64,000 nucleotides of DNA from BOG-908 sp965198915. Lineage in GTDB: Bacteria; Pseudomonadota; Alphaproteobacteria; Acetobacterales; Acetobacteraceae. The stretch lies in NCBI GenBank assembly GCA_965198915.1, contig CBDAQC010000002.1, positions 1,674,001 through 1,738,000 on the forward strand. Reading direction: 5' to 3'. Position 1 is the stretch's first letter, and each line of letters starts with the position of its first letter. The notes under the pieces were generated by a model, which saw only the letters and a list, made by a program, of their open reading frames with translations, searched no databases and was not told the origin of the DNA. The translations under genes and the position numbers were made by a program. Positions 47,810 through 56,462 of the stretch are shown piece by piece.

Positions 47810-49033
47810 ATGAACTACGACGATTTCTTCAAGAGCGAGCTGGACACGCTGCGCATCCAGGGCAACTACCGGGTGTTCGCCAACCTGCAGCGCCAGCCGG
47901 GCAGCTTTCCGCGCGTGATGCACAAGCGCGCCGGCAGCGCAGGCACCGAGCGCGACCAGGTGACGGTATGGTGCAGCAACGACTATCTCGGTATGGGCCA
48001 GCATAAGCTGGTGCTGGAAGCCATGCACGAGGCGTTGGACCATTGCGGCGCCGGCGCCGGCGGCACCCGCAACATCGCCGGCACCAATCACTACCACGTG
48101 CTGCTGGAGGACGAACTCGCAGACCTGCACGGCAAGGATGCCGCCCTGCTGTTCAACTCCGGCTACATGAGCAATTGGGCCGCTATCGGCACGCTGGCCG
48201 CGCGGCTGGCCGGCTGCGTGGTGCTGTCGGATGCCAAGAACCACGCCTCCATGATCGAAGGTGCGCGCCACTCTCGCGCCCGCATCGAGGTGTTCGCCCA
48301 TAACAGCCCCGAGGATTTGGACCGCCGCCTCGCCGCACTCGATCCCGCTCTGCCGAAGCTGGTGATGTTCGAGAGCATCTACTCGATGGACGGCGACATC
48401 GCGCCGATCGCCGAAATCTGCGACGTGGCCGAGCGCCACAACGCGCTGACCTATCTGGACGAGGTGCACGCGGTCGGCCTGTACGGCCCGCGCGGCGGCG
48501 GCATCGCCGAACGCGAAGGCCTGATGCACCGGCTGGACGTGATCGAGGGCACGCTGGCCAAGGGCTACGGCGTGATCGGCGGCTACATCACCGGATTGGC
48601 CAACCTGGTGGACTACGTACGCAGCTTCGCCAGCGGCTTCATCTTCACCACCGCCCTGCCGCCCGCCATCGCCGCGGGTGCACTTGCCAGCGTGCGCCAT
48701 CTGAAATCCAGCGACGCCGAGCGCCGCGAGCAGCAACGCCTGGTGGCCCTGCTGCGCGCCAAGCTGACCGCCGCCGGCGTGCCGCATTACGACAACCCCA
48801 GCCACATCGTGCCGGTGATGGTGGGCGACGCGGCGCTGTGCAAGCGGATCAGCGACACGCTGCTGGAACAGCACGCCGTGTACGTGCAGCCGATCAACTA
48901 CCCGACGGTGGCGCGCGGCACGGAGCGGTTGCGCATCACGCCCTCGCCGAAGCACACGGATGCGGATGTGGAACATCTGGTGGGGGCGTTGTCGGCGATT
49001 TGGTCGCAGATGGATCTGGCTCGGGCGGCGTAA
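47810..49033 (+). CDS. hemA: 5-aminolevulinate synthase
   Basis: A PLP enzyme that condenses glycine and succinyl-CoA to 5-aminolevulinate, the first step of haem synthesis by the Shemin route used in alphaproteobacteria. The 407-residue protein starts MNYDDFFKSEL, as in homologues. Motifs: WCSNDYLGMGQH, GAGGTRNIAGTNHYH, EVHAVGLYGPRGGG and GTLAKGYGVIGGYI with the Schiff-base Lys. ATG 47810 is preceded by GGATAGG. The 159 bp before it hold nothing I can identify. Confidence 0.97.
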   Translation: MNYDDFFKSELDTLRIQGNYRVFANLQRQPGSFPRVMHKRAGSAGTERDQVTVWCSNDYLGMGQHKLVLEAMHEALDHCGAGAGGTRNIAGTNHYHVLLEDELADLHGKDAALLFNSGYMSNWAAIGTLAARLAGCVVLSDAKNHASMIEGARHSRARIEVFAHNSPEDLDRRLAALDPALPKLVMFESIYSMDGDIAPIAEICDVAERHNALTYLDEVHAVGLYGPRGGGIAEREGLMHRLDVIEGTLAKGYGVIGGYITGLANLVDYVRSFASGFIFTTALPPAIAAGALASVRHLKSSDAERREQQRLVALLRAKLTAAGVPHYDNPSHIVPVMVGDAALCKRISDTLLEQHAVYVQPINYPTVARGTERLRITPSPKHTDADVEHLVGALSAIWSQMDLARAA

Positions 49034-49216
49034 GGGAAGGAAGGAAGCAGTCCTTTTTTAAAAAAAAGGACCAAAAAACTTTTATCTCTGCCGCCTGCGT
49101 AAGCCAGCTTTCAGTTCTGCCAGTATCGTTCTGGCAGAACCGGCGCGCGCCCACCTGCAGGCGACAGGAACAAAAGCTTTTTGCTTCTTTTTCTCGAAAA
49201 AGAAGGCCTTCCTTAC
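49030..49216. repeat. Full AT-rich palindromic element with long centre
   Basis: The left arm is GTAAGGGAAGGAAGGAAGCA and GTCC, and the right arm is CAAAAGCTTTTTGCTTCTTT ending AAGAAGGCCTTCC. The roughly 75-bp centre carries its own perfect hairpin, GTTCTGCCAG-TATCGTT-CTGGCAGAAC (49114-49140). It is between convergent hemA and POT transporter genes and overlaps the hemA TAA. Confidence 0.85.
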
Positions 49217-50605
49217 TCAAACCTCCGCCCGAAGCACCGGATTCAACACCCGGCTAAGCCCCAGTATCGCTACCGCCGTAGCCAGCGCGATGCCTGCGAT
49301 CATGCCGAAAAACGGCGCCTTGGCCATGCCGCTCCAGAAGCTGGTCAGGTAGCCGGCGAAGTAGAACCCCACCGCCAAAGACAGGTAGTTCACCGCCATC
49401 ATCACGGAGGCCAGCCGCGGCGGCGCCGCCTTGCTGAACAGGGAGAGCGCCACCGGCATCATATAGAGCTCGCCCAGTGTCTGCAGCGCCAGGGCCGCCA
49501 CCAGCCACAGCACGCTCACCTTGTGCCCGGCATCCATCGACAGGGCGGGCACCACCAGCAGCCCGAAGCACATGGCGGTCAACGCGCAGCCCATCGACAT
49601 CTTCGTCACCGGCTGCGGTTCCGTGCGGCGCCGGGACTGCCACGACCAGAACCCGATGATCACCGGCGTCAGCGTGAAAATGAAAAACGGGTTAAAGGAC
49701 TGCACGTCCTCCGGGTGGAAACTGAACAGCCAGACCGACAGGTCGGTGTAGTCCTCCGCCATCAGGGCGATGGCGCTGTATTGCTGGCCGTAGCACGCCC
49801 AGAAGAAGATGTTGAGGAACGCCACGGCGAACAGCGCCAGCACCGTGCGCCGCTCCACCCCGGTCAGCCCGACCCGCACGGCCGCAACGCCGCGCGCGGC
49901 GGTATCGCGCGCCACCGCCCGCCGGCGCGCGCGCACATCCGGCGGCAGCCAGCGCAACCCGACCAGAAACACCAGCAGGCCCATCAGCATGCCTGCGCCG
50001 GACACGTCGAACCCGTACTGCCAGCGTGGCGGCGCGCCAGGTGGCGCATGGCCCAGCCGGCCCACCACCAGCGGTGCTATCAGCGCGCCCAGATTGATGC
50101 CGATGTAGAAGATGGAATAGGCGCGATCCACCCGCGTGTCGTCGGCCGCGTACAGGCCGCCCACCTGGGTTGCGATGTTCGGCTTCAGGAAGCTGACGCC
50201 CACGGTGAACACCAGCAGGCCCAGGAAGAACAGCGCCGGATCCGCCAGCATGAACTCGCCGGCGGCCATCACCGCGGCGCCCAGCAGCACCGCACGGCTC
50301 TGGCCCAGATAGCGGTCCGCGATGGCGCCGCCGGCCAGCCCGCCCAGATAGGTGGCCGATCCGAACGAGCCCACGATCAGCGCGGCCAGAGGCTGCGCGC
50401 TCAACGGTCCATACAGGCTCTCGAAGAAGCGTTTGACTGCGCCGTAGCCGATCACCTGCGCGGGCTGGCCGCCCACCAGCAGGAAATCCACCAGGTAGTA
50501 GGTGACGAGCGCGTTGTTGCCGTAATAGCAGAACCGCTCCCACATTTCGGTGCCGAACAGGACGGACAGGCCTGCGGGGTGGCCTAGGAAGGTCTTCTGC
50601 TGCAA
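49217..50605 (-). CDS. POT/PTR-family oligopeptide:H+ symporter
   Basis: A 462-residue major-facilitator protein with about 12-14 transmembrane helices. The POT signature is visible at the start (FGTEMWERFCYYGNN, matching the ExxERFxYYG motif) and in FYIGINLGALIAPLVVGRLG. It would import di- and tripeptides with protons. TTG 50605 (MQQKTFLGHPAGLS) is the best start, as families begin just before LFGHPAGL; the longer frame runs into a palindromic element. Confidence 0.9.
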   Translation of the reverse strand: MQQKTFLGHPAGLSVLFGTEMWERFCYYGNNALVTYYLVDFLLVGGQPAQVIGYGAVKRFFESLYGPLSAQPLAALIVGSFGSATYLGGLAGGAIADRYLGQSRAVLLGAAVMAAGEFMLADPALFFLGLLVFTVGVSFLKPNIATQVGGLYAADDTRVDRAYSIFYIGINLGALIAPLVVGRLGHAPPGAPPRWQYGFDVSGAGMLMGLLVFLVGLRWLPPDVRARRRAVARDTAARGVAAVRVGLTGVERRTVLALFAVAFLNIFFWACYGQQYSAIALMAEDYTDLSVWLFSFHPEDVQSFNPFFIFTLTPVIIGFWSWQSRRRTEPQPVTKMSMGCALTAMCFGLLVVPALSMDAGHKVSVLWLVAALALQTLGELYMMPVALSLFSKAAPPRLASVMMAVNYLSLAVGFYFAGYLTSFWSGMAKAPFFGMIAGIALATAVAILGLSRVLNPVLRAEV

Positions 50606-50623
50606 CGGGGGGTGCTCGTTTCG

Positions 50624-50808
50624 GTAAGGAAGGAAGCAAGGCCTTCTTTTTTGGAAAAAAGAAGCAAAAAACTTTTGCTCCTCCGCCTGCACCAATACGC
50701 GTCCAGGTCCTGCCGGCACGCAAGCTGGCAGAACTAGCCGCGATCCTCGTGCCAGCGAGAGAACAAAAGTCTTTTGCTTCTTTTCTTCAGAAAAGAAGGC
50801 CTTTCCTA
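50624..50808. repeat. Full AT-rich palindromic element between rmuC and POT genes
   Basis: The left arm is GTAAGGAAGGAAGCAAGGCC and CTTCTTTTTTGGAAAAAAGA; the right arm is ACAAAAGTCTTTTGCTTCTT ending AAGAAGGCC. The centre is about 90 bp and unlike other copies. The rmuC TAG stop lies in the right boundary. Confidence 0.85.
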
Positions 50809-52035
50809 CCCTTCCGCATCCTCGAACGCCAGAAGGGTCGCCGCCTTCTCCTCCTCCAGCATCTCCAGGCTCTTCAGCTTGCGCGTCACCACGCGCGTCC
50901 GCTTGCGCGCCTCCTCGATGGAACTCGACATGTTGCCGGCGTGCTTCGCCAGCTTCTCCAGCGTGCCGTCCATCGTCAGCATCTCGCGCTTCGTGGCACC
51001 CAGAAGCTGCGCGATCTCGCCGGCCTTCTGCTCCAGCGCCAGCGTCACGTAGCCGAGCTGCACCGTGCGCAGCAGCGCCGGCAGCAGGCTCGGGCCCATC
51101 ACCATAACGCGCAGGCGCTGGCCCAATTCGTCGATTAGCCCGGGCACCCGCGCCGCCTCGGCATACAGCGCATCCGTCGGCAGGTACATCACCGCGAACT
51201 CCACGGTGACCGGCGGCAGTATGTATTTGCCGGCGATCTTTGCCGCCTCCGCCCGCAGCGTCACCTCCAGGGCACGCCGCGCCGCGCGCTCCGCGTCCGC
51301 ATCGGCCATGTCGGACGCATCCAGCAGACGCTCGTAATCGCTGATCGGGAACTTCGCATCGATCGCCAGCAGCGGCCGCTGGTCACCGCGCATCGGCATG
51401 CGCACGGCGAACTCCACCACCTCGCCGCTCTGTTCGCGCAGCCGCGCGTTGCACACCACGCTGCCTTCCGGCAGCAAATCGTCCAGCAGCGCCTTCAACT
51501 GCGTCTCGCCCCAGCCGCCGCGGCTTTTCACGTTGGAGAACACGCGTTTAAGGTCGCCGATCTGCGCGGTTACTGCGGCCACGTCGGCCATGCTCTTCTG
51601 CACGGCGGTGAACTGCTCGATCACCCGGCCGAAACTGGTGGTCATCTGGCGTTCAACCGCCGCGGTAAGCTGCTCGTTGACGCTGCGCTGTATCTCGCCC
51701 AGGCGCAGCGCGGTGGCGTCGGCCATTTCGCGCAGTTTCTGCTCCATGTGCTCGCGGTTGCGCCCGTGCGCGGTCGCAAGCTGCGTCGTCAGCTCGCCCA
51801 GGCGCTGCTCGGTTCCGGCATGCAGCCCGTCCAGCCGGCCGCCCACGGCACGTTCCATGGCAGCGAGCGTGGTGCGCATCTGCTCGGCTTCGGCGCGCTG
51901 GCCGGCCAATCCCTGCTCGCACAACAGCCGCAGGACCTGCACGTCATTCTGCCGCGGCATTCCCGCCAGCACCCGCACCAGCAGTGCCACCAGCACCACC
52001 AGACCAACCGCCACCAAAACCTGTTCGGCCAACAT
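50806..52035 (-). CDS. rmuC: DNA recombination protein RmuC
   Basis: A 409-residue RmuC-family protein. It has one N-terminal transmembrane helix (VLVAVGLVVLVALLVRVLAG, residues about 5-24), then a long coiled coil (about 40-140), then the PD-(D/E)XK-like nuclease domain: LKRVFSNVKSRGGWGETQLKALLDDLL, LLAIDAKFPISDYERLLDA, and VEFAVMYLPTDALYAEAA. It is thought to limit rearrangements at DNA repeats. ATG 52035 begins just before the transmembrane helix. It is divergent from kup. Confidence 0.94.
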   Translation of the reverse strand: MLAEQVLVAVGLVVLVALLVRVLAGMPRQNDVQVLRLLCEQGLAGQRAEAEQMRTTLAAMERAVGGRLDGLHAGTEQRLGELTTQLATAHGRNREHMEQKLREMADATALRLGEIQRSVNEQLTAAVERQMTTSFGRVIEQFTAVQKSMADVAAVTAQIGDLKRVFSNVKSRGGWGETQLKALLDDLLPEGSVVCNARLREQSGEVVEFAVRMPMRGDQRPLLAIDAKFPISDYERLLDASDMADADAERAARRALEVTLRAEAAKIAGKYILPPVTVEFAVMYLPTDALYAEAARVPGLIDELGQRLRVMVMGPSLLPALLRTVQLGYVTLALEQKAGEIAQLLGATKREMLTMDGTLEKLAKHAGNMSSSIEEARKRTRVVTRKLKSLEMLEEEKAATLLAFEDAEG

Positions 52036-52117
52036 GCACCCGTTCCCGTTTTGGCCCAGGCTGCCACACCGGACGAGTCGCAAACAACACGCGGGCCCCA
52101 CCGCCGGCGGTGCCTAT

Positions 52118-52159
52118 ACGTTTTTACTTCTTTTTTTCGAAAAAGACCGCCTTCCTTCG
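52118..52159. repeat. Solo right arm of AT-rich palindromic element
   Basis: ACGTTTTTACTTCTTTTTTT, then CGAAAAAGACCGCCTTCCTT. It is in the divergent rmuC-kup spacer, 48 bp before the kup ATG. Confidence 0.6.
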
Positions 52160-52206
52160 TGCCGCCAAGCGTTACCCGTCCCGAACCCGCCCCCGGAGCC
52201 AGCCCA

Positions 52207-54054
52207 ATGTCCGCCAAGAAGTTGCCCACCCTGATGCTGGGCGCACTGGGCGTCGTCTTCGGCGACATCGGCACCAGCCCGCTTTACGCCGTCCAGCAGG
52301 TGTTCTCCGACACGCCGGGCTTCGCGCACGATCCGCGCGCCATACTCGGCATCCTCTCCCTCATCCTCTGGTCCGTGGTCCTCGCCGTCTGCGTGAAATA
52401 TACGATGTTCGTGCTGCGCGCGGACCATGATGGCGAGGGCGGGACATTGGCCATGCTCGGCCTGATCGAGCAGCACAACCCGCCCAGGCCGTTCGCCTCG
52501 CCGGGCGCCCTCACGCTGCTCGTGCTGTTCGGCTCGGCCCTGCTCTACGGCGACGGCATGATCACGCCGTCGATCTCCGTGCTCTCCGCGGTGGAGGGCC
52601 TCAACGTCGCCACCGACGTCTTCAAGCCCTACGTGCTGCCGATCGCCGCCACCATCCTGTTCCTGCTGTTCCTGGTGCAGAGCCGTGGCACCGCGGCCGT
52701 GGGGCGGCTGTTCGGCCCTGTCATGTTCCTGTGGTTCGCGGCGATCGGGCTCGCAGGCGCCGTCAGCATCGCCCATAACCCCGCCGTGCTGGCGGCCTTC
52801 GATCCGCGCCACGCCGTGATGTTCCTGTTCAGCCATGGCTGGCTCGGCTACGCCACGCTGGGCAGCGTGGTGCTGGCGTTCTCGGGCGTGGAAGCCCTGT
52901 TCGCCGATCTTGGCCATTTCGGCCGGCGGCCTATCATCCTGGCGTGGTACTTTCTGGTTCTGCCAGGATTGATGCTGAACTATCTGGGCCAGGGCGCCCT
53001 GCTGCTGCATGACCCTGCCGCCGCGGCCAAGCCGTTTTTCGCCATATTGCCGCACTGGGCCATCTACCCGATGGTTGCACTCTCCACCGCGGCCACCGTC
53101 ATCGCCAGCCAGGCGCTGATTTCCGGCGCGTTCTCGCTCACCCGGCAGGCCGTCAACCTCGGCCTGGCGCCGCGCTACGCCGTCCACCACACGTCCGCGG
53201 ACGCATCCGGCCAGGTCTACATGCCGGTGGTGAACTACTTCCTGATGATCGGCTGCCTGGCCGTCGTGCTCAGCTTCCGCACCTCGGACGCGCTGGGCAA
53301 CGCCTACGGCCTGGCGGTGATCGGCACGATGACGATCACCTCAATCGTCTTCTTCATCGTCACCACGCGCGTCTGGCACTGGCCGCTCTACATGGCCGTG
53401 CCGCTCGCCGCGGCGTTCCTGATCTTCGACCTTGCCTTCCTCGGCGCCAATCTCGCCAAGATCTTCCAGGGTGCGTGGGTGCCGCTGGCAATCGCTGCTT
53501 TCGTGTTCACGCTGCTCACGCTGTGGACCGTCGGGCGCGCCCGCTATCGGCGGGCGCTCAGCACCTGGTCGATGAAAACCTCCGACTTCAAGTTGGACAT
53601 GTCCGGCTGGGAGCGCCGCGAAGGCAGCGCCATTTTCCTCACCTCCAACCTCGACTGGGTGCCGCTCGTCGGGAAACACAAATGGCTGCGCGAGAATTGC
53701 CGCTACGACAACGTGCTGCTGCTGAAGATCAACATGACACCGCAGCCTTACGTGGCCGATGCGGAGCGCGTCGTCATAAAGACAGTGTGCAAGGGGTTCC
53801 ACACCGGCGAAGCCCGTTTCGGGTTCATGGAAGAGCCTTGCGTGGCCAACGTGCTGTCCAAAGTCATCCCGTTCGACCTCGATGCCGCCGCCTTCATTCT
53901 CGCCCGGCCGATACCTTCGAGCCAGGGCCCGTGGCGGCGCCAGGCATTGCAGCGCATCTACATCTTCCTCAGCAAGACGGGCCTCACGCCCATCGAATGG
54001 TTCCAGATACCGGCGCACCAGGCGATCTCGGTCGGGCTGGAGCTGGACATGTAG
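52207..54054 (+). CDS. kup: KUP-family potassium uptake transporter
   Basis: A 615-residue potassium:proton symporter with about 12 transmembrane helices and a soluble C-terminus. The family signature GALGVVFGDIGTSPLYAVQ begins the first helix, followed by LALYGDGMITPSISVLSAVEGL-like sequence and FSGVEALFADLGHFG. The C-terminal WFQIPAHQAISVGLELDM is typical. ATG 52207 has GGAG about 9 nt upstream. Confidence 0.96.
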   Translation: MSAKKLPTLMLGALGVVFGDIGTSPLYAVQQVFSDTPGFAHDPRAILGILSLILWSVVLAVCVKYTMFVLRADHDGEGGTLAMLGLIEQHNPPRPFASPGALTLLVLFGSALLYGDGMITPSISVLSAVEGLNVATDVFKPYVLPIAATILFLLFLVQSRGTAAVGRLFGPVMFLWFAAIGLAGAVSIAHNPAVLAAFDPRHAVMFLFSHGWLGYATLGSVVLAFSGVEALFADLGHFGRRPIILAWYFLVLPGLMLNYLGQGALLLHDPAAAAKPFFAILPHWAIYPMVALSTAATVIASQALISGAFSLTRQAVNLGLAPRYAVHHTSADASGQVYMPVVNYFLMIGCLAVVLSFRTSDALGNAYGLAVIGTMTITSIVFFIVTTRVWHWPLYMAVPLAAAFLIFDLAFLGANLAKIFQGAWVPLAIAAFVFTLLTLWTVGRARYRRALSTWSMKTSDFKLDMSGWERREGSAIFLTSNLDWVPLVGKHKWLRENCRYDNVLLLKINMTPQPYVADAERVVIKTVCKGFHTGEARFGFMEEPCVANVLSKVIPFDLDAAAFILARPIPSSQGPWRRQALQRIYIFLSKTGLTPIEWFQIPAHQAISVGLELDM

Positions 54055-54089
54055 TCGCAACCAAACCGCTGCGGACGGCGGGTGCCCTG

Positions 54090-56216
54090 CTAAGCGTTCA
54101 GCCGGAACAGCAGCGTGCTGCGCGCGGTCACGTCATACACGTCGCCTATGCTGAATGGCTCCTCGCGCGCCGTGTCCGGCGTGTTGGTATCGAACAACAG
54201 CTTCCAATGTTTGCCGTCCGTGCAGTCCGGCAGCGTGAACTGCACCAGGTCATGATAGGCGTTCAGCACGAGCAGCATCGTGGCCGCACTGCCGCGCCTG
54301 CGTATGCCGGTAGCCTGGGCGCGGCCGTCCATCAGCATGGCGAAGCAGCGCATGTTGGCGTCGTCCCAGTCGCCGCCGCTCATCTCCTGGCCTGACGCGT
54401 TTATCCAGGTCACGTCGCGTACGTCGAACTCCTCGTTCATCTCGCCGGTCATGAAGCGGCCGCGGCGCAGGATGGGGTAGTCGTGGCGAAGCTGCGTCAG
54501 CTTGCGAACGAACGCCACCATCGTGACGCCCCTCTCCCTCACGTCCCAGTTCACCCACGAGACGTCGTTGTCCTGACAATAGGCATTGTTGTTGCCGTCC
54601 TGCGTGCGGGCGAACTCGTCGCCGGCCAGGATCATCGGCGTGCCCTGGCTCAGCAGCAGGGTGGCCATCATGTTGCGCATCTGCCGGTTGCGCAGTTCGC
54701 AGATCGCCTCGTCTTCTGTCGGGCCTTCGGCGCCGTGGTTCCAGCTCCTGTTGCTGTCGCTGCCGTCCTTGTTGTCCTCGCCATTCGCCGCGTTGTGCTT
54801 GTCGTTGTAGCTGACCACGTCGTTCAGCGTGAAACCGTCATGCGCCGTCAGGAAGTTCACGCTCGCCCAGGGCTTGCGGCCGCGCTTGTTGAATGCGTCG
54901 GCGGACGCGCACAGGCGCGGCGCTATCACCTTCGGCGGCACGTCGCCCTTCCAAAAATCGCGCACCGTGTCACGGAACTTGTCGTTCCACTCGGCCCAGC
55001 CTGGCGGGAAGCCGCCCACCTGGTAGCCGCCCGGGCCGCAATCCCAGGGTTCGGCGATCAGCTTGACGCCGCTCAGCACGGGGTCCTGGCTGCAGGCTTT
55101 CAGGAAGCCGCTTTCGTGGTCGAAGCCGTCCGGCTCGCGCGCTAGGATCGTTCCCAGGTCGAAGCGGAAACCGTCCACCTGCATCTCCTGCGCCCAGTAG
55201 CGCAGGCTGTCGGTCACCATCTGTATCACCCGCGGGTGGGACAGGTTCATCGTGTTGCCGGTGCCGGTATCGTTGATGTAGAAACGTTTCTGGTCGGGCA
55301 TCAGGCGGTAGTAGCTGGCGTTGTCGATGCCCCTGAAGCTCAGCGTGGCGCCGCGTTCGTTGCCTTCGGCCGTATGGTTGTAGACCACGTCGAGTATCAC
55401 TTCGAGCCCGGCATCGTGCAGCCGCGCCACCATCTCCTTGAACTCGGCGAATGCGAAAGCGGGGTTGTGCGCGTAGCGTGGATCAGGCGCGAAGAAGCCG
55501 ATCGTGTTGTAGCCCCAATAGTTCGTCAGCCCCTTGTTCAACAGGAAGTCGTCGTTGATGAAGGTGTGTATCGGCAGCAGTTCCACCGAGGTGACGCCCA
55601 GCGACTTGATGTAATCGACCACGTCTTTCAGCGCCAGGCCGGCGAAGGTTCCGCGCATATCCGGCGGCACCAGCGGATGTTTCTTGGTGAAACCGCGCAC
55701 ATGGGTTTCGTAGAAGATCGTGCGTTCCCACGGCACGGAGGGTTTCTTCGCGCGTCCCCAGGTGAAAGCCGGATCGACCACACGGCATTTCGGCATGTAG
55801 GGCGCGCTGTCGCGCTCGTCAAAGCTTAAGTCGTCCCCTTCGGCGCCGAGCGTGTAGCCGAACACTTCGGGGTGCCAGGACAGTTCTCCCACATGCGCGC
55901 GCGCGTAGGGGTCCAGCAGCAGCTTGTTGTGGTTGAACCGATGCCCCTCTTCCGGCGCGTATGGTCCGTGCACGCGGTAGGCGTAGGTGGTCCCGGGCCG
56001 GGCGTCATGCACGTAGCCGTGCCAGATCTCGTCGGTGAACTCCGGCAGTTCGATACGCTCGAGTTCGGTGTCGCCACCTTCGTCGAAGATGCAGAGTTCC
56101 ACCTTGGTAGCGTTGGCGGAGAACAGCGCGAAATTCACTCCCAGCCCGTCCCAGGTGGCGCCCAGCGGATAGGGCAAGCCTTCGGACAGGCGGGAGACGC
56201 GCTTGGGTTCGGGCAT
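54090..56216 (-). CDS. glgX: Glycogen debranching enzyme GlgX
   Basis: A GH13 enzyme that cleaves alpha-1,6 branches of glycogen. The 708-residue protein has an N-terminal CBM48-like domain (PYPLGATWDGLGVNFALFSA). The catalytic barrel includes VDGFRFDLGTIL (nucleophile Asp), LIAEPWDCGPGGYQVG (acid Glu) and LTAHDGFTLNDVVSY (transition-state Asp). No other glycogen genes are in the window. The spacer upstream, 56217-56462, holds only a possible decayed repeat. Confidence 0.96.
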   Translation of the reverse strand: MPEPKRVSRLSEGLPYPLGATWDGLGVNFALFSANATKVELCIFDEGGDTELERIELPEFTDEIWHGYVHDARPGTTYAYRVHGPYAPEEGHRFNHNKLLLDPYARAHVGELSWHPEVFGYTLGAEGDDLSFDERDSAPYMPKCRVVDPAFTWGRAKKPSVPWERTIFYETHVRGFTKKHPLVPPDMRGTFAGLALKDVVDYIKSLGVTSVELLPIHTFINDDFLLNKGLTNYWGYNTIGFFAPDPRYAHNPAFAFAEFKEMVARLHDAGLEVILDVVYNHTAEGNERGATLSFRGIDNASYYRLMPDQKRFYINDTGTGNTMNLSHPRVIQMVTDSLRYWAQEMQVDGFRFDLGTILAREPDGFDHESGFLKACSQDPVLSGVKLIAEPWDCGPGGYQVGGFPPGWAEWNDKFRDTVRDFWKGDVPPKVIAPRLCASADAFNKRGRKPWASVNFLTAHDGFTLNDVVSYNDKHNAANGEDNKDGSDSNRSWNHGAEGPTEDEAICELRNRQMRNMMATLLLSQGTPMILAGDEFARTQDGNNNAYCQDNDVSWVNWDVRERGVTMVAFVRKLTQLRHDYPILRRGRFMTGEMNEEFDVRDVTWINASGQEMSGGDWDDANMRCFAMLMDGRAQATGIRRRGSAATMLLVLNAYHDLVQFTLPDCTDGKHWKLLFDTNTPDTAREEPFSIGDVYDVTARSTLLFRLNA

Positions 56217-56400
56217 GTTGTACTGGCTCCGGCGGCGAGGATCGTGCGCGAAAGGTTAACCGGAAAGAGGCACGGCAAGTTTCAGGCGGCAAGCGCGGCA
56301 CAGCTACCGAAAAGCAGACGATCCCGCCGACAAAGCCGTGAAAATCAGTCCGTTCCGGCAACAATCCTGGAACGCGCACGCCTCCGCCTTCCGCGAGAGG

Positions 56401-56457
56401 ACCAGAAGATTATTGTGTCTTGTTCTCGAAATAGACCGTGCCGTTACCTCCCTGCCT
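56401..56457. repeat. Possible decayed arm of AT-rich palindromic element
   Basis: GTGTCTTGTTCTCGAAATAG, then ACCGTGCCGTTACCTCCC. It resembles the right-arm pattern TTCTTTTTCTCGAAAAAGA...GCCTTAC, but is weak. Confidence 0.25.
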
Positions 56458-56462
56458 CACCC

